From contig MU119362.1 of assembly GCA_014904845.1 (NCBI GenBank), forward strand, positions 1 through 64,000: a stretch of 64,000 bases of DNA. Direction: 5' to 3'. Both the position numbers and the translations under genes were made by a program. This document shows, in pieces, positions 9,945-21,346 of the stretch; the first letter of the stretch is position 1, and each line of letters begins with the position of its first letter. The notes below the pieces were generated by a model. The model had not been told where the DNA came from. It saw only the letters and a list, made by a program, of their open reading frames with translations, and made no database searches. This stretch comes from Acephala macrosclerotiorum. Lineage: Eukaryota; Ascomycota; Leotiomycetes; Helotiales; Mollisiaceae.

Positions 9945-11920
9945 ATGGCAGACCGCTACATCCCCGAGCATCGTCGCACTGGATACAAGGCAAAGAACAC
10001 CTTCAAGCCTGAAGAGTTGCGACGCCGCAGAGAGGAGCAACAGGTTGAGATTAGAAAGGCCAAGCGTGAGGAGAACTTAGCAAAGAGACGTGGTATTTCT
10101 GGTGCCGATCGCCCTGGAGCCTCCCTAGGCGCAGAGGCTGACAGCGACGATGATACTGTTCCAACTGAGAGTCAGGTAAGTTAATCACATTTCTACCTTG
10201 GCAGGCTTGTCTCTTACCCCCTCCCTGCGCATATGTAATCTGCGCTTGAAGCTGAGCACATCGTCGTCTGGCTCACGTCCCTGTTCACTCTCTGGTGGGG
10301 TAGTTGATCGCGAATTATTTATTTTCGCTTGTGGAGAGGGGAAACTCGCGGGTCAGCGTTCCACTCTTCTGAACCCCAGCAGATGAGGGTCACCCATGTA
10401 TTCCAGAAGTTCTATATGGAATAAATGCTAACGGCTTGTCATTTCAGCTGAACGAGGACCTCCCTCAGATGGTTCAAGGTGTATTCTCCGATCAGATCGA
10501 TCTTCAAATCCAAGCTACTACAAAGTTCCGAAAGCTCCTGTCCAAAGAACGAAACCCACCCATTGAAGAAGTTATCAAGACTGGAGTTGTTAGCAGATTC
10601 GTTACCTTCCTCCGATCTCCTCATACCCTTGTGCAATTCGAGGCTGCTTGGGCTCTCACAAACATTGCTTCTGGATCGGCGCAACAGACTCAAGTTGTCA
10701 TTGAAGCTGGAGCTGTTCCTATCTTCGTTGAGTTGCTTGGTAGCCACGAACCCGATGTTAGAGAGCAGGCTGTTTGGGCTTTGGGAAACATCGCCGGAGA
10801 CAGTCCTTCATGCAGAGATTACGTCCTGAGCTGTGGTGCTCTGAAGCCACTCTTGGCCCTCTTGGGTGACAGCAGAAAGCTCAGCATGCTCCGAAATGCG
10901 ACATGGACCCTTAGCAACTTTTGCCGTGGCAAGACTCCTCAACCGGATTGGAACACCGTGAGTGATCTACCCCGCTTTGTACATTTAAAAGGCTTACATT
11001 TTCAGCAGATCCTCCCCGCTCTCCCTGTTTTGGCCAAGCTTGTCTACTCCCTCGATGACGAAGTCCTGATCGATGCCTGCTGGGCTATCTCATACCTATC
11101 GGACGGTGCCAATGACAAGATCCAAGCTGTTATTGAAGCTGGTATCCCCCGCCGTCTTGTCGAGCTGCTCATGCACGCCTCCACATCCGTCCAAACACCT
11201 GCTCTTCGGTCTGTTGGGAACATTGTTACCGGTGATGATGTCCAGACCCAGGTCATCATCAACTGCGGTGCTCTTCCTGCCTTGCTCTCTCTTTTGAGCT
11301 CAGGAAAGGATGGAATCCGCAAGGAGGCCTGCTGGACTATCTCCAACATCACAGCCGGCAACTCCACCCAAATCCAAGCTGTGATCGATGCCAATATCAT
11401 CCCTCCTCTTATTCATCTTCTCTCCAATGGCGATTTGAAGACTCGCAAGGAGGCTTGCTGGGCTATCTCCAACGCTACCTCCGGTGGTCTCCAGAAGCCA
11501 GAGCAAATCCGCTACCTCGTCAACCAAGGCTGCATCAAGCCATTATGCGATCTGCTTGCTTGCCCCGATAACAAGATCATTCAAGTCGCTTTGGACGGCC
11601 TTGAGAACATCTTGAAGGTTGGAGAGATGGACAAGGATGCTGCTGGTGAAGGACAAGAGAATATCAATCGTTATGCTCTGTTCATCGAGGAATGCCACGG
11701 CATGGAGAAGATACACGACTGCCAGACCAACGCCAATGAAGAGATCTACATGAAGGCCTACAACATGATCGAGAAGTACTTTTCCGATGAGGATGAGGAG
11801 GCGGGAGATGGAAACGTTGAACCCACAGCAGGCCAAGGCCAGTTTGGCTTCGCCAGCAATGGTGCTCCTCAAGGTGGCAACTTCAACTTTGGTTCTGCCG
11901 GCGACTCTATGGACATGTAA
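9945..11920 (+). CDS. importin subunit alpha (karyopherin alpha)
   Basis: Adaptor that binds classical nuclear localisation signals and, through its N-terminal importin-beta-binding (IBB) domain, importin beta, for transport through nuclear pores. Three exons: 9945-10175, 10448-10957 and 11006-11920, giving 551 aa, the usual length. The IBB domain occupies about residues 8-50 ([30 protein letters not shown]). Armadillo repeats run from about residue 85 to 490, with the NLS-binding WxxxN signatures repeated ([60 protein letters not shown]). The C-terminal tail is acidic then Gly/Asn-rich. Intron 1 is 272 nt, long for this window. Intron 2 (48 nt) is in frame and stop-free, and its acceptor is a CAGCAG tandem, so the exact junction may vary by one codon. 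This is the fungal SRP1/KAP60 orthologue; normally a single essential gene. Confidence 0.96.
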
Positions 11921-12735
11921 ATCACCATTATTGTCCCTTGCAAGCTACCCAATTTGCTTTGGTATGCCCCTTAACCTTCGAGTCTGCGCATCAAAAGCAC
12001 TTTAATACAATTTGCCCAAATATTGGTGCCGGTTCGAACACCAAAAATCACAACGCTGGCTCCCCAAAACACCTTCTAAACAGCACCAACACCCCACAAC
12101 CCCCGGCGAAAAGAACGCCGTCCTGATGTGTCCAACGATTAGCGAAAGATTCACCGTCATGTATTTTCCTTTTTGTTCACCCACCACAACTCAACACAAA
12201 TCCCCTGGCACATCAACGGCGTTTTTCTATTTTGGAATGTGATAAGAGAAATGAGACATGGTAGCTTGAAAGCTCCTGATCTCCGGAAGATGATGAAGAT
12301 CCCCTGCGTTGACGTTTATGGTATTTACTTGAGGTTTTTTTCCGTGAGTACGTGGGCTTGAAAGCTCCTGCTCTGATCTTGCATTGCGTAGCGGATGGAT
12401 GGATGGGTGGATGGATTTGGTGATTGGTGGTGGATGTTGATTATGATTGAGCAAGCAGGTGGCTCTGGTTCTTTCGTAGGTTAAGGAGATCCTCGACTGG
12501 CCAATGAATGATAATCAAAATAAATTCTCTGCGTGCGTTTTGCATGTGATTCTTGAGTGATGTGGTCACGCGTACAGGGATTGCTCGACCTCAGTGAGAT
12601 GCATAATTCTGCGGCATTTGAGAGCGAATGGCGAGTACAGGTTTCAGAAATATCAATCATGAACAGAACTCTGCAAAGTAGGTCATCCAAGTCATCGATT
12701 CATAACTCATCAACCCCAACCTCTCCACCACATGT
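11921..12735. other. convergent 3' intergenic region
   Basis: Lies between the importin alpha stop and the oxygenase stop. Probably 3' UTRs and terminators of both. It contains a GGAT/GGGT microsatellite (12393-12416) and two copies of GCTTGAAAGCTCCTG about 93 bp apart. A GGTTCGAAC string near 12031 resembles a tRNA B box but has no A box. Confidence 0.6.
12393..12416. repeat. GGAT-type microsatellite
   Basis: Tandem GGAT units with one GGGT variant, in the 3' flank of importin alpha. Seen directly. Confidence 0.85.
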
Positions 12736-14073
12736 TCACGCAGCAGCAACCTCCCCCTTGCCCTTCCCTCCCTTCTCCTCACCATCCCTATACAACCCCA
12801 AATACGTGGCCTTCAACCTACTCATCAAATGCTCATTCGCAGTCATAGCCTCCACTCCCGTCTCTGCCCTCAAACTCGCACCTTCCACCTGTCCTTTCCC
12901 AGCAGCCCTGACTCTCTCACTTGGCACGGGCTCCAACACTGTATTCCCAATTGGGTGCCCGAAATAAGCTATTGAGTACCGATCGGAGGTAGGAGGTGTG
13001 GTGGTGGTGGAGGAGGCGGAGGAGGGGAAAATGACGCGATGGACGGTCGATTTTAGGAGGTTGTTTGTCCAGTATGAGAGGAGGTCGCCGATGTTGACTA
13101 GTATTGGTGGAGAGGGATCGGATTCTGTCCCAGGAGGGAAGACGGGGACGGGTGTCCAGGATGCGGTGTTTGTGTAGTTTCTTGGTGCTGAAGGATCCAT
13201 GGTTGAGGGAGGGATTATTTCTAATCCTGGTTGGCCTGGTCGTTGGAAGAGGAGGGTTATGGAGCCGTAGTCTGAATGTGCTCCTGCTCGGACGTCCACG
13301 GATTCGAGGTTCGTGTCGGGAGGCAAGGGTGGGTAGTGGAGAAGTCGAAGGGTACAGCTTGAGGGGTCTGTGCCTCGATGGCGAGATGAGAACCAGTCTG
13401 AGCCGCCGAGTGCGGGGTCGATTTCAAGGCCGATGGCGAAGAGGTTGAGGATTTTGAGCATGAGGCTTTGGCAGTATTTCTGGAATTGGTCGAGCTCTGC
13501 TTCTCGGGGGGCGAAGACGGGTGGGAGAGGTTGTTGGGCTTTGCCGTTGATGAATTCGCCTAGGTTCATGGCTCTGAGGGGGCGTTAGTGGGGTTGGATG
13601 CTGGAATGGGTGGGAGGGTACTCTTTGAAATCTCCTTTCTGGATTGAGAATAAGTATTTGGTGTTGGAAAGTGGGGGATGAAGATACCTTTTGGTTCTTG
13701 GAGTCGAGGGTCTCGGCGTGCATGCCGACCCATCCTCTGTTCTTTCGAGGGTATCAGTAACATACGACTGTTTGAATTGCGTGGGTCGTACGTTTTCTGA
13801 GATCTTGCATGGTTGCTTTTCCTCGATAGGAGAGGAAAAGAATTTCTTTGACTATTTGGATTGTCAGATACTACCATTTGCTATAGTATTTTGATCAAAT
13901 ACCAAGTCAAATATGCTGTCTATTGCATCAATGGGGATGTCCTTGCCCAGGCTCTTGATATAAACAAATCCATAAGTGGCTGCAGCATCAACGAGCTCTT
14001 TTGCAACATCATTTTCCGGGCCTGAGAGATCTATCACTGGTATCAAACCAGCACTTCTATTGACTGAACCCAT
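12736..14073 (-). CDS. 2-oxoglutarate/Fe(II)-dependent oxygenase, isopenicillin N synthase-like
   Basis: Non-heme iron oxygenase of the 2OG-Fe(II) superfamily (DIOX_N plus 2OG-FeII_Oxy). Five exons: 14073-13903, 13851-13792, 13741-13688, 13638-13622 and 13573-12736, giving 379 aa. The N-terminal domain carries the SKKFFSSPIEEKQPC and NRGWVGMH signatures common to fungal members. The jelly-roll core supplies the iron triad: His and Asp of AHSDYG (about residues 200 and 202) and His of STVHRVIF (about 279). Arg and Ser of DRYSIAYF (about 299/301) bind 2-oxoglutarate. Exon 4 is only 17 nt. I chose the ATG at MGSVNRS because the frame extends upstream only to a TTG. The C-terminus is lysine/glycine-rich. 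The substrate is unknown; members act in secondary metabolism, hormone or flavonoid-like chemistry. No biosynthetic cluster surrounds it. Confidence 0.92.
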
Positions 14074-14810
14074 GATTTCAATAAAGAATCTCAAAAATGG
14101 TGAAACAAATAAGACAAGGTGGCTTGCTGTAAGAATGGGTCTGTGCTTATGTCAGCCACACTAAGGACCCTTGCGAAGCTAAGCCCCACTGGAGATCGGC
14201 CGTGCCTGAGCTTGAAGCTCACTTCGAATCTCCAAAAATTCACCTGCGCAGCTTTATAAAAAATCCCCTTCACGACTTACGACGCTACAAGAGCCTCCCA
14301 AATTGCTCCCAACACTAAGACCAGCTCATCTCCTCCCCACACACAATCTGCGAAATTTCTCCCAAGTTAAATAACCTTCCCAACCTCGTCACCATCGCAA
14401 CTTCTTCCTCTGTTCACCAGCACTTCTTCCGCACAACTACTTTCGCACAACTACCTTCTCAACCGACCCGTAGCGCCGGAGACCGCTCCTTCGCTCCTTC
14501 CTCACAACCACACCCTCACAGCTACTTCCTCAGCCGTAGTGCCGGAGTTCTCCCTTCGCTACTTCCTCTCACAACTACAACCACCTCACAACCACTTCCT
14601 CAGCCGTAGCGCCCGGAGATCTGCCGTCGCACCTCCTCCTCCTATCGCGCTTTCCTCATCCGTAGCGTCGGCTTTGGACAAAGGCTTCGCTCTTGGGTAG
14701 CTACATATCTCCTGCCAATATGCCTCGTAAGTCACCACCTTCATCTTCTCCTCTACCACCATTATCTTCCTCCCCACACTCAACAATCACACCGCGCACT
14801 GCAAAGCACA
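14074..14810. promoter_or_regulatory. shared divergent promoter and 5' leaders (oxygenase / MKT1-like)
   Basis: Region between two divergent genes. The half next to the MKT1-like gene is strongly CT-rich, with a degenerate tandem repeat described separately. An upstream ATG at 14720 is followed immediately by a donor-like GTAAGT, so a 5' intron or an upstream start is possible. Confidence 0.5.
14467..14672. repeat. degenerate tandem repeat with core CCGTAGYGCCGGAG
   Basis: Four copies of a core close to GCCGTAGCGCCGGAG begin at about 14467, 14533, 14603 and 14659. Each sits in similar CT-rich sequence (CTTCCTCA before, CTCCTTCGCT-like after). Spacings are 66, 70 and 56 bp. The array lies 140-350 bp upstream of the MKT1-like start, in probable promoter or 5' UTR. 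Confidence 0.7.
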
Positions 14811-17800
14811 ATGGCGGGCAAGGGCAAAGGTCCGGAAGAACCAAAGGCGCATGAGGCGCAAGCACAGCAGCTAGAAGAGTTCCCTGGAGATCGACGACCT
14901 TCCGATGAGTCTGTCAAGACCAACGACACATCCGTCGATCCAACCCTCCTCGAACGCCTTCGACTAGGAGAGGTACCAGGAGTTCCAAGCTACGCCGGTG
15001 TCCCCCTTCCTTCTCGTACCTATTTTCAGGAGGTCGGTCAAGGGTTCGTCCAAGGTCAAGAGAATAGAGAAGTACCAAAGCTTCTGCCAGCACCCGTGTT
15101 CTATTCTCCTAAGAGACGGCACACGCAAACAAGCTCGAGCTTTGCAGACTCTCAAACAACATCCCCAGATGAGCAGCTCTTAGGACGAATCCAGAGAGGG
15201 GAGTTATCACCAGCAATCCCTAGGAGCGCTGCTGCAGAGTACTGCTCAAATGGGCCCTCAGCTCTTCAAAGATACCTTCCCGCGGTGTCTCAGCAGGAGC
15301 AGGATGCTTTCGTGGCACATTACTTCACGGCTAGACCAACAGCCCCAGTCCTCCCAGCTTCGGTCATCCCAAGAAACCCCCCTCAATCAATGAATATTCC
15401 ATACTTTCCATTTCAGCAGACACTCCCAAATTTTAGTACTGTCCGAACATTCGTGCCTGCACCTGCAATGGTTCCATTCGGATTCCCAGTCCCTGTAGCA
15501 GCAAACCAGGGATATCCACATTGGACGGTTGATGTCAACGGGACGAAGAAGGACTGCTTCACTCTTTTGATGGAACGCTTGGAGCGAGGGCATGCCGAGA
15601 CCCTTTCAGAGGAGTTCCATGCATATGCCAAAGGTCAGGAAGGCAAGACCTGGCGTGAGGAAGGCCTGACCGCAATTGTACTTGCAGAACGCGGTGTTCA
15701 AAGAAACTTTCCATATGCTAACCTCGATCATGTAGTTCAAGAGAGTAGTTTCTTGGTAGGCGCAACCGTCTAGTAAGTGTAACAACTATGGTTGGTATTC
15801 TCACCAGTCTAACACGTGTATAGCTCTACACCCTTCACCGATCTCAAAGATGCCGTTCTCGGTGTCGAAGCCACATCCTACCTACAACACATGCTCGATG
15901 ATACCCCAACCAACGAGCCTCTTCTTGCTGCTCTTGGGGGAGATCCCATCGCTCTGAAGGCACATATTGAGAATGATCTTGATCGGTGGAAGGAGAACAA
16001 GATGAGACCTCTGTTCGTCTTCGATGGTCAATCTGTTGTTGGAAAGGATGAGATGGCTCTCCGACAGGCTCGTGCCGCTTTGACCAAGACTCAAAAGGCA
16101 TGGGACATGTATAGCAAGAACCAGCCAGAAGAAGCTGTTAGAGCATTCGGTGCTGCAGGTAAGCTCAATATCTAACCCACAACATGTCATACTAAAGGAG
16201 TACAGGTGCTGTTCGCGCACATGATCTCTATCGACTCCTACAGGAGATCTTGGACGACCGAAATTTGGAGTACCTTATCGCACCATTCAACGCTTGCGCT
16301 CAACTTGCGTATATGGACAGACTTGATGAGCAGTTGATTGACGGCGTCATGGGCTCAAAGGAGTTATTACTCTATGACATCTACGACAGCATGTTCAACC
16401 ATCCTACTGCTGCTGACTGGGAGAAGAAGCAGTTTACAGGCATCATCAAATCTGAATTGGTGGCAAAACTCAACATTACACCCGAAATGCTTGCTGACGC
16501 CTTGCTCATGGTTGGCACGTCTTTCCTGTCTCCATTCCCCCCTCTTCAGGTCGAAAGCATCATCTCTTCCCAGCCATACACGCTTACGGATGCCATCAAC
16601 CTTTTAAGAACTTCCGACAAGTCCGTCACCAATACCTGTGTGTCATTCCACGACATCCTAGAGAAGAGAGACCCTGGTTGGTTGGACAAGTATCGCAGAG
16701 CAAAGATGGCTGTAAAGCATTGCATCACCGTCGACGTGAAGGGCAGCATTCACATTCGAGACTACGATAACCTCACAAATGATCAGCACTTGTACCTTGG
16801 CTTACAAATGCCGGCCGAACTCTACCACTACCTCTCGAAGGCACTTATCGGACCGGCCATCATGAACTGCTTTGTTCATCGCGATCTGATTGTGCTCCCC
16901 ACCCTTGATGGTTTCGCCTCGGACGAGTATAAGAAGCTTGTCTCTCGTGATCTAGTACCTCTGAAGGAGACGACAGCTGCGTTGATCTCTTCTAGGATCC
17001 ATCGAGCTATTCAACACTATGAGATCGTCATGAAGTTCTGGTTTGATGATAGCTTGAAGCAAACAATTGTCCACAGAAATCTTCAACCTCAAACAAATCA
17101 AAAGGTCGATCCTTGGGGCGTCAAGGACAGGGACTTGAAGGCTCAGGCGGCAAAGTTGAATCTGACGCCGGGAACCATTGCCTTCGCCATCTTATCTCTC
17201 CAAGATAGTGATTTCCGTGCCAAGACGTTCAGAAAGTCAGACGTCGTCCTTGAAGGCAAGAGCGAGATCTCGGCTAGTGTTCTGTGGCGATTACTGCATC
17301 TCAGAAACTACATTAATGATCAGCACGAGCTGACTTCCTACGGCAAGGCCCTGGCTGCCATCCTCAAGTCAATCGGTCCTCATATCAAGACCTATTGGAA
17401 TGCCCACCACGTTGAAGAGGCGGCTTTCCTTGCGATGGAGCTCATCCGATTCGACGTCCTCAACGCCCGAAACCGCCATAACGATTTGATCGGCGGTGCT
17501 TTGCGAGGTACGGACGAAGACAAAGCCAACTGCATTCTCATCGGTCGCGTAGCTTGTCTTCTCAAATTACGCCACCGCCCTATCGGATACACTGGACCCC
17601 TGAGCAAGAACTTCTTGAACTTCCACTCTATAATTAAAGCTGTCCGTGAGACTGATAGAGATCTCCTTGAGGCTGTTCTTGCTTCAATGCTGCTGAATGC
17701 TCAGGCTGTCCGCCCTAGCGATGACTGTGCTCGTCTTGGTAGAAGGTAAGCCCTATATCATTCCAGCCTAAAATGGACGCTAAAAATATTCGCCAGCTTG

Positions 17801-18082
17801 CCACTCTGCGCCGACGTTGATACAAGCCTCGGAATCGCTGTCAAGACCTATCTCGATGATTACTACAAGGTTGAGTGGACTGAGGCTGATCGTATTCAAA
17901 TGATCGACATGTATGTCATCAGATACCTTCCTCACAGTCTGAATTTCGGGGAGGACCTCGACGTCGCCTTCAAGTTCTTCGACGCGATCTATGAGGGTGT
18001 CTGTCAGCTCGGCGATGAGGTCAGCCAGACAGATAAGACTGCTTGGGAGAGTGCAAAGGCATTCCTCGACAAGCGACATTAG
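14811..18082 (+). CDS. MKT1-like XPG-fold post-transcriptional regulator with long N-terminal extension
   Basis: Homologue of yeast Mkt1, a PIN/XPG-nuclease-fold protein that works with a Pbp1/ataxin-2-like partner on mRNA fate. Exons 14811-15772, 15824-16158, 16206-17745 and 17797-18082 close in phase to give 1040 aa. The XPG-N-like part starts at about residue 322 (DLKDAVLGVEATSYL, PLFVFDGQSV, YLIAPFNACAQLAYMDR). It is followed by the XPG-I-like turn (GSKELLLYDIYDS) and the long MKT1-specific helical C-terminus. The acidic catalytic cluster of true XPG nucleases looks incomplete, as in Mkt1. About 320 residues at the N-terminus are Pro-rich and probably disordered; I have not seen this in the yeast protein. 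It contains three spaced copies of an L-[LM]-x-R-[LI]-x-x-G motif (about residues 46, 123 and 253). The extension is joined by a good 51-nt intron, but an internal start for the core cannot be excluded. Confidence 0.85.
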
Positions 18083-19341
18083 ATGTTGGTGGGGTTGGGC
18101 GGTTTGCATTTTCCAAAATTCTACAGCTGTGTGATCCGACACATACGATTTCGACTTATGGTCGCAAATCATATCGTTGCCACTCACATGGTTCATTCCA
18201 TGTGGCATACGGTTGGATCAGCATACATATGGTGGATATTCAATCATCTTTTTGGAGCTCGTACCTCGGTTTGTCGATTGAGCAATATTTAAAGGCGGGT
18301 GGCATGCTACCATCTCAAACAGAGAATTCATGGTCGACACCCAACTTGCTGCTCGTAAATCAGCATATTGATTGGGCTCATAAGGATGGATCATCAGCCG
18401 ATTTATGCCGCCGGCTTTCGACAGAAAATTCATGAATGTAGGATTAGAAAAATGGAATAAAAGTCGTCAACCCATCACCATGTGCATTGTCCCACCTTCT
18501 GTGGGTGATTCAAAATTCTGGATTTTTGATTGGTAGTGAATGCCATCCTTTGATACTTCATAATAGTTCGTCATTGTCCCAAGTAAACAGGGATATTCAA
18601 ATCCTCTTGTGGCTTGATGGATCTTTTGTTCGAGACTTTTGGAATCTATGAATCACAGCCATCCAGCAAGAAGTATTTGGACTCAACTCCCTAAGTATCC
18701 CTTCTCTCGTATTTCTTCCCCGCTTACCTACCCATTTATATTTGAACAAAATCACAATGTTAACAGGCACTAAAGACAAGGTAATAAAGAAGTAAGATGA
18801 TCAGACCTTACGATCCAGATTGCAAGTAAGATGACGAATATGACTTTCCGCCTGATGTGTGGAGGGACGATGATCAGGGGGTGTGGGTTGATGATGATAA
18901 TAGTAATGATGGTTATGACTCGGATTGAGGGTGAGATTCAGGGGAAAGGGGGTGGAGCGATGAGGTGGAAAGGAGGTGGTGGAGATGTAGAAAGAGAGAG
19001 AGACATATATAGGTAGATAGATGAATGAGTATGGTTGAGCTTCGAGCCTTGACGTCTACATGTGAGAAAACGGTGTGTTTCGTTTGATAAACTTTGCCCT
19101 TGCCCTTGACCTCTGCAATCTTAAGTTCATGATAGCATTAGTTTTCGATTTCCTGATGTGGCGTCTTGGAATCACGAAAAGTACACGCTTTAATCTTGTC
19201 ATGTTACACAAAAGACGCCACAAAAGAAGCAAAGCCACGCGACGGGAAGGAAGAAAAACTCCCGTGTCTTCTTATCTACATACAAATCGCCATTGAATCT
19301 TCATTCTCAACGCTTTACGATAACCAATCAGTAAGTAATCT
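18083..19341. other. intergenic region downstream of MKT1-like gene
   Basis: No gene supported. Purine-rich GAT/GGT low-complexity sequence lies around 18870-19025. The right end is the presumed promoter of the interrupted SET-domain gene. Confidence 0.6.
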
Positions 19342-21346
19342 ATGGGTCGAGCACAATTGTTCGAGCAGTTGCTTGAGATGGCGTCTCGAACCGTGTTCAA
19401 CCCCACCAAATGCTTCCCAACTCATCTTCTCCTCTCCCGCCAATTCTCAAACGCTACGTTCTCACCAGCACGCCCAATCTCACCTTTACTAGAGATCGTT
19501 GCCATAGATGGCAAAGGTTTCGGCACCATTGCATTAAGTTAAACCCCCTATTAATCGGCCATCTCCTAAAGTCGGCCACTTTATAAAATTAAATATTATT
19601 CAACCAAAAATTTATATAATTATAAAAGCTTTTTTATTTTAACTTCTCAATATATAAAAGTATAATTTGATTTAAAATTAAAAATATTTTATAAATATTT
19701 TATTTAATAATTTTTAATTATATTTTTTAAATATTTTTTATATATTTATAAATTATATCAAAAGAAATTAATAAAAAAATTTGAAAAAATTACAAAGAAT
19801 ACTTTTAAGCAATATATACTTAGAAATTAAAAAATTAAAAATTAAAAGTTTTCTATTATAAATTTATATGAGAATTTTTTTAATTACATTTTAAAAAAGA
19901 AATTATTAATAAAAAAAACTTAAAAATTTTATTTTTAATACTGCATTAATATTATAAATCTTTAAAGAAAAAAATAGATTTTTTTATTAATATTTGCAAA
20001 AGTTATTTATAAAATAAAAAAAATTCAAAATTTGTATATAATTTATATATAAATCGAAAATCACGAATTTTAAAGTTTAATAATTTATTATTTAAAATTA
20101 AAAATTTAAAAAAAAAAATTAGTAATTTATTTAGTTTTTATTTAAATAATATATATTTTTAATTTTGTATTTTTTTATTAATAATTAATAGAAATATAAA
20201 AATCAAAAATAGTTATTTTTGGTGTAAAAAGTGGCCGACTTTAGGGGGTGGCCGATTAATAAGGGGTTTGACTTACAAGACATCAAGCCCTACACCCTCA
20301 TCTTCTCAGAATCGCCTGCAGGCACTGCCCAGGACAACCCTCTCGACCGCTACCAAGAACTGGTATCCATCGCCGAAGCCCATCAATCTATGGCTCCTAG
20401 GATAAAAGCCGGTTTTGATTCGCTACATGAAGGAGTGAGACCTTTCCATACGAGAGAAATGAGGATTTGGAAAACGAATGCGTTTATTTTCGATCGCACG
20501 GGAGAGGACAGCGTCAGTGGGGTGTTCCTCGACATGTCACGCATCAACCATTCTTGTGTTCCAAATGCGGAGTATAACGCGAATTTGGGGAAGGGAAGGA
20601 TGGAGCTTTATTCTACGAGGAGGATTGAGGGGGGAGAGGAAGTTACGATTTCGTACGGACATCAGTTTCTTTACAAGACTGAAGAGGAGAGGAATTCTCA
20701 TCTACGATACATCTATGGCTTCACTTGCACGTGTCGTGCTTGTACAGACGCAGATTTCAAGGCTGTCAGTGATAGGAGACGGAGAGCATTGAAGGAGGAT
20801 TTCTATTGTGGAATGCATGGTCATACGAATGCGCCAGATTTCTCAGCCAAGGCACTCGATATTGAAGGACCTAGCAGCATACGACCTGGATGTTCGACAC
20901 AGAAAATAGGGGATGGGTTTTCAAATGGCATCCAGATATCTCGACCTGGCACGCTCGAACTGATGCGCCGCTCTTTGAAGCTGAAATTCGACGAAGGACT
21001 TCGAGGTGAAATTCTACTCGGTTCCATGTTTACGTATGCTTCGGCGACTCTCATAGTCATGCATAAGAGAATGAGGGAGAGAAGGAGTCGGATGCCTGTT
21101 GATCCTGTGACGGACCTGAAGCGGTGTATATAGTTGCTGTTAGCGAGTGAGAGGTTGATGAAGGAGATGAAACTATCTGGGGATGAGATGTTTGGGTAGA
21201 TGAAGGAGGCGAAGGATAATATATTGCGGATGTGGAATTCAGTGATTTTGGAGGAGGCTACTATTGCTGAAGCTCGAGAGACCATATCAGAGATCTTGAG
21301 CAATGAGCCTGACCCGTTCTCTGGAAGTGCTGTGTATCGTGGCTGA
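19342..21346 (+). pseudogene. SET-domain protein gene, disrupted by a transposon and two in-frame stops
   Basis: Remnant of a SET-domain (lysine methyltransferase-like, SMYD-like layout) protein. The first part (19342-19536, 65 codons) ends in GKGFGTIAL. After the inserted element the same frame resumes at 20276 with QDIKPYTLIFSESP. The SET core is easily read: VFLDMSRINHSCVPNAEYN, then RRIEGGEEVTISYG, and the post-SET CTCRAC. The insertion is exact at the reading-frame level: 195 nt before it, and the frame continues with one copy of the TA duplication. Beyond the core, two TAG codons (21131-21133 and 21197-21199) interrupt an otherwise open, helical C-terminus that runs to TGA at 21344. Both TAGs fit CAG-to-TAG transitions of the RIP type. 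The element and the stops together make a functional full-length product unlikely. Confidence 0.85.
19537..20273. mobile_element. 737-bp TIR element (MITE-like, TA target duplication), AT-degraded
   Basis: Inserted in the SET-domain gene. The ends are inverted repeats of about 48 bp: left AGTTAAACCCCCTATTAATC..., right the complement of AGTCAAACCCCTTATTAATC.... Nearly all differences between them are C/T transitions. TA at 19535-19536 and 20274-20275 is the target duplication. The roughly 640-bp interior is almost pure A/T with no coding potential, which fits a RIP-mutated Tc1/mariner-type non-autonomous element or deletion derivative. There is no transposase remnant that I can read. Confidence 0.88.

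Noticed and set aside
12020..12050. GGTTCGAAC, resembling a tRNA B box
   Set aside because: No A box, acceptor stem or cloverleaf can be formed around it; it lies in the 3' flank of importin alpha.
18043..18435. Plus-strand frame overlapping the end of the MKT1-like gene
   Set aside because: Out-of-frame shadow continuing into the 3' flank; no family features.
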